From: Verpa conica
Taxonomy: Eukaryota; Ascomycota; Pezizomycetes; Pezizales; Morchellaceae
Length of the DNA: 64,000 nucleotides
Reading direction: 5' to 3'
Assembly: GCA_033030425.1 (NCBI GenBank)
Contig: JAUFSD010000022.1
Location: 124,001 to 188,000, forward strand
The position numbers and the translations under genes are program-made. This document shows positions 60,175-64,000 of the stretch, one piece after another. A model generated the notes under the pieces. That model was not told the DNA's origin and searched no databases. It worked only from the letters and a program-made list of their open reading frames with translations. Within the stretch, counting starts at the first letter, position 1. Every line of letters begins with the position of its first letter.

Positions 60175-63080
60175 TGCATTTCGCCATGAGCCAACTTTAT
60201 ACTCTTAATATTATCCCCACAGGTCTAAGATTTCTGTGTATTCGATTATCCTCCCCATTACTGTTACCTTCATCACTTCTCTACACCGTTATCTCCCCTC
60301 ACCACCACTATTGTAATTGCCAATAGCCAAAGTCCACAGTTACCATATTAGGAAACGTTTATAACTGTTTCGAGATAGCCATTTAACCAACAGATGAATA
60401 TCATGCTAATGCCATGAAGCAAGAATAAACTTTAAAATCATTCCGCTTTGTATAGGCAGTTTTACAGTTATAAACGATAGTTTAGCTCCCGGTATGCAAG
60501 TTCCCCATCTTATTACTGCGCTTCAAAAAACACTACAATTGCAATCATCACAGCCATAGCAACAGCCACTACAGCTGCGACTGCCTCTTCCTCTGGACTT
60601 GTCACAATGACAATCACGATACTTAGACATCTCGAAAATAATCATAATGGCAACGACAAAGATAATTGAGGCCGACCCGAGCATGACCGGTCTTTGAAAC
60701 ATTTAGTAGAAGCTATCCAAGAATAGACGCTCTAGGCTATGTGATCGACTGCCCTTGGTCTTTAGAGAATCGTGAGACTGAAATAAGTGAAGAATGAGGT
60801 AAGTTGCAAAGAGATTTGAACATTTTCTCTTCCGTCTATACACTTATTTATAGTAGATTTCTAGAGAGGCTAATAGTTTTTAAGAATAGAGCAAATGGTC
60901 ATTGCTAGTCCACTCTAGTCAGTGGTAGCAGAAAAACCCACCCCCTACGAAAGACAAAAATAAAGATTCCTTGAGGTATACGCATGATAAGATAGACAAC
61001 AGATACAGATCTGACACTAGCTCCGCTTCTAGAACCTGCCCGTAGCCTCGAAAGATATACCTACAAGCCCATAGATGAATCCTATTGCCAAAGTTTAATT
61101 TACTAGATAGACTACCTAGGTTTTTATCTCCTAGGACTTAGCTACATGTAGCTAACTATATATAAGAAGCCTGCGCAATATTTAAGCCTAAACCGTATAT
61201 GTATCAAATCCGGACTGACTCTAGAAAACTACATGCAATTAAGCCATTATCCTATTTTCATCGAGAGATAGATTCCTAGCATGTCAAGAGCAGAAATACA
61301 TAAGATAAGTACTCGCATATGCCCATACTTCTAGATAAGGACATGCACATATACCGAGACCTCCAAGATTTTTCTCGAAGCAACTCCTAACCCGCAGTCG
61401 AATCAACCAGTAATTTCATGCGCATAACATAACCTCTAACCAAGACTAAAACCCAAATAAATAACTCAGCGTACTAAAGCCTCTTATACTCATTAGCGCC
61501 CAACGACCTCGACGCTATAAGTCTATCTACAAGCACCAAAGGCCGTAGACCACGACAATTGCAAAGACGCCTCGCTGAAGCTATTCCACGAGCCCTCAGT
61601 TGATCAACAAGAATGAGGGGTCTTAGACCGCTATAGGTTAGTATATGATTATATCTAACTTTAAATCCGAGAACTTGGCGTTGGGTCTCGGTTTTTACAG
61701 AGCCCTGGAGGATAGTGATTACTTCTGGCATCTTTAAAGTTGGTGAATACCAGAATGAGGAATATACGTGCGTACGAGGTCGATCTTAGTGTGGAAGCGA
61801 ATAAGGTGGTATGAGACCCTTTAGGGAATTATTTATACTGCTCTAGAGTTTTTATTCATCTTGAAAGTTGCGGGAAAGGGATATTTGAAACTTGAAAGTA
61901 TTAAAGCAGAATCCCTAGAGTGATGCTAGTGCGGGTATCAAGTTTCGTTATTTTGGGCTACAGTTTATAGCAATAACTTATAGACTTTTGGGTAAAATAG
62001 GGAGCCGGGGGGGGGTTTTCCGATAGATAGATACAAACAATACAGCGCAATCAAGACCGATTTCTAGGCTGGTCAATTAAGACTAGTCCGACCAACCAGC
62101 TACACAGAGATAGACGGAGTGATATTCTAGAGTATACAGTATCAATAAAACTCCCACCAGTTAATACGAAATCTTGAGATACTCAAGTATCAGCTATTAT
62201 AGATAAATATTAGCCAGGTACTTCCAATAATCCGCTACGGTTTATATAGGGTTAGGTTTACTCTAGCAATCTATCAGCTGACTAACACGACCAGACACTC
62301 TCAGTCACGTGTAACGCAAAACCCACGATACATTTCAAGAGCCTAATACCCTTTCACACTACCCCTACAGCTCCTACCCAACCGTATTCGTCCTGCAGGG
62401 TGTCGGTTTTATCACTAATGCAAGTACTCCCGATAAGTCCTATCTACTAATGCCTTTTAAAGCTGGCATTGAAAAAAGCTTCCAGAGGCGTACAAATTAG
62501 TAAGACCTCCTTTCCCCTCGAAAACTCCCCAAGGATACGTAGTGTACTGATACATGTAGCTACTAGACTGACGGCCCTTAGAAGCCTACTAGTCTTATGC
62601 CAAAACAAGCCTATGTAAATCAATAGCACTAGGCTGACGTAAAAGATTCTACCTTTGAAGGGCTACGGAATGAGTGGCTATACCTAATGATCTATCAAAT
62701 TGGGAGACAGACTGTGTAGGTTTAGTGACTTCAAAAAAGTAATAAGAGGGCTCTGTAAACCAGGGCGTTATATAGGGAGCTCTAGCATGCAAGGTCGATC
62801 ACCATCCCCTAAGAATAAGACCTAATTAACCACAATGACTATTGTATCACCTAGAGATTTTATCGCCCTAGAAATAGTGAAAAAATAGCCATCATATATA
62901 TTCTAATATGCTATGTCAGGTCTCCTAATTATAGATGTAGGAACCTGTCTACGATGGGCTAAGAGGTAAAACATCACTTTACGTATAACGAACCCAGATT
63001 GCAAGATCCAATATCAATTGCAAGACCTAATCACATACATATAATCCTTTTCCCTACCCCCCCTTGTTATCCTAAAATTC

Positions 63081-63108
63081 CCAACCAACCAACCAACCAA
63101 CCAACCAA
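63081..63108. repeat. CCAA tetranucleotide microsatellite
   Basis: Seven tandem CCAA units in non-coding DNA downstream of the DUF3433 gene. Confidence 0.85.
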
Positions 63109-63512
63109 AACCCCGGGGCTTTCAAGAGCCCAAAAAAAAAAATAGTTCCACCCCCTGTATGATCTGCAGTCTTCCAGTAAAATATAAAGAGATCAAAGAA
63201 ATCTTGTAAACTGTGATGCTTAGAGGGAAAAGATATAAAGAGAAAAGACTCAAAGAAAGATTTTATAGTTATCAACAAAAAAGACAAATCCGCCAGATTG
63301 AATATAAAAGGAATAAGGGTACCAAAAAAGCAGCAATGCTAGAATTCCCCCCCCTCCCTTCAGGGCTGTATGTGTGATAATTTTAAACCGTTAATACGCC
63401 ATAGTACACATACAACATAAAAACCCTCAAAAAAACCCAAACCGATCTGAAAAAACAAGAGAATGGGGTGACATTAAAGTAAAAAATAGCGCAGCACCGC
63501 TCGCTAACCTGA

Positions 63513-64000
63513 TCATCTACCTGAAGGCCTGTCATAGGTGTCCCACCCTCCAACATCATCCCCCTCAAGGACTCCACCAGTATGGGCCATATCGCCAAAT
63601 TTGTAACTTCCTATAATTTCTTCGTAATCAATCCCTAAATGACGTTTCCCGTCTCGCCCCCGGAACCACCCAAAACCATACGTCATTCCCACCGCAGCAA
63701 GCTTGTCCCTCCTCTGTGCCGTTGTAGCTTCCTCGGTGCCTTCGAAATGTACCAACATCTTACTTTGGTGAATGAAAGCGAGAACGGAACTAATCGTACC
63801 CGGTTGTCGGGGTAGGAATGCTTGTCGTCGGAGGTGTAACACTAGACCCATCGTTGAGATAAGTATAAAGAGAATACCCATCGCAAGCGCGAAAGAGACG
63901 CTGAAAGAAGTGTCTGATTCTTCACCGCCATTGTAATCAAGTGATCCCATTACAACTGTAAGGACCTCAACAAGAATACTGACAAAGCCGACCCACGCAA
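63513..64000 (-). CDS. DUF3433-domain membrane protein, C-terminal part (runs off window)
   Basis: Only the 3' end is in the window. The frame is open from the right edge through an internal Met at 63950 to the stop at 63513-63515, about 161 residues. The text fits the last part of fungal DUF3433 proteins, which are large polytopic membrane proteins of unknown function. Features are a membrane span (FALAMGILFILISTMGLVLH), then FLPRQPGTISSVLAFIHQSK, YGFGWFRGRDGKRHLGID and a short acidic tail ending DTYDRPSGR. The residues before Met63950 (FVSILVEVLTVV) are in frame and hydrophobic, so that Met is not the start. The complete gene should extend more than 1 kb to the right of the window. Confidence 0.82.
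   Translation of the reverse strand, partial: AWVGFVSILVEVLTVVMGSLDYNGGEESDTSFSVSFALAMGILFILISTMGLVLHLRRQAFLPRQPGTISSVLAFIHQSKMLVHFEGTEEATTAQRRDKLAAVGMTYGFGWFRGRDGKRHLGIDYEEIIGSYKFGDMAHTGGVLEGDDVGGWDTYDRPSGR

Larger units (their letters stand above)
59488..63512. other. Gene-free stretch of 4.0 kb
   Basis: No gene is supported. It includes the het-C promoter side (59488 onward), a tRNA-like half molecule near 60138-60174 and a CCAA microsatellite at 63081-63108. Otherwise it is AT-rich, with short frames lacking motifs. Confidence 0.5.

Overview
This 64 kb window is nuclear DNA of a filamentous ascomycete (Pezizomycotina). Coding regions are interrupted by many introns of about 50-90 nt with GTRNGT donors and CTAAC/CTGAT-like branch sites. 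The gene content is also typical of these fungi: a HET-C heterokaryon-incompatibility protein, a fungal rhodopsin-domain membrane protein, DUF6536 and DUF3433 membrane proteins, and berberine-bridge-like FAD oxidases. I cannot name the genus. The many lineage-specific genes and large gene-poor gaps would suit an early-diverging class, but that is a guess. Nineteen genes are supported. Most were rebuilt exon by exon, with phases checked so that total coding length is a multiple of three.

Left part (0-29 kb): a small Ser-rich ORF; a secreted, probably GPI-anchored arylsulfotransferase-like protein beside a transaldolase on the same strand; two divergent members of an unrecognised family (9.8-11.0 kb and 12.2-12.9 kb) that share an intron position, one carrying an RNxxxH (HEPN-like) motif; a tandem duplication of DUF6536 membrane proteins (14.2-19.8 kb); a seven-exon TauD/TfdA dioxygenase; an unrecognised two-exon gene at 24.7 kb; and an MFS monosaccharide transporter.

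Middle part (34-41 kb): three genes that make biochemical sense together. They are a COG3618 sugar-lactone hydrolase (-), an L-fucose permease-type MFS transporter (+) and an ARA2-type aldose dehydrogenase (+). I infer an uptake, oxidation and lactone-hydrolysis module for L-fucose or a stereochemical relative such as D-arabinose or L-galactose. No sugar-acid dehydratase or aldolase was seen in the window. This is the most interesting inferred system here.

Right part (43-64 kb): a rhodopsin-domain membrane protein, a secreted PCMH-type FAD oxidase, a gene of unclear 3' end with a possible membrane exon, a second aldo-keto reductase split into seven exons, het-C with long in-frame Gly/Ser/Asn repeats, and the 3' end of a DUF3433 gene running off the window.

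The stretches between genes, notably 5.6-9.8, 28.5-34.3, 40.5-43.2, 48.9-52.3 and 59.5-63.5 kb, hold microsatellites, a polypyrimidine tract, two inverted repeats and one tRNA-like fragment. I saw no intact transposon, rRNA, complete tRNA or CRISPR array.
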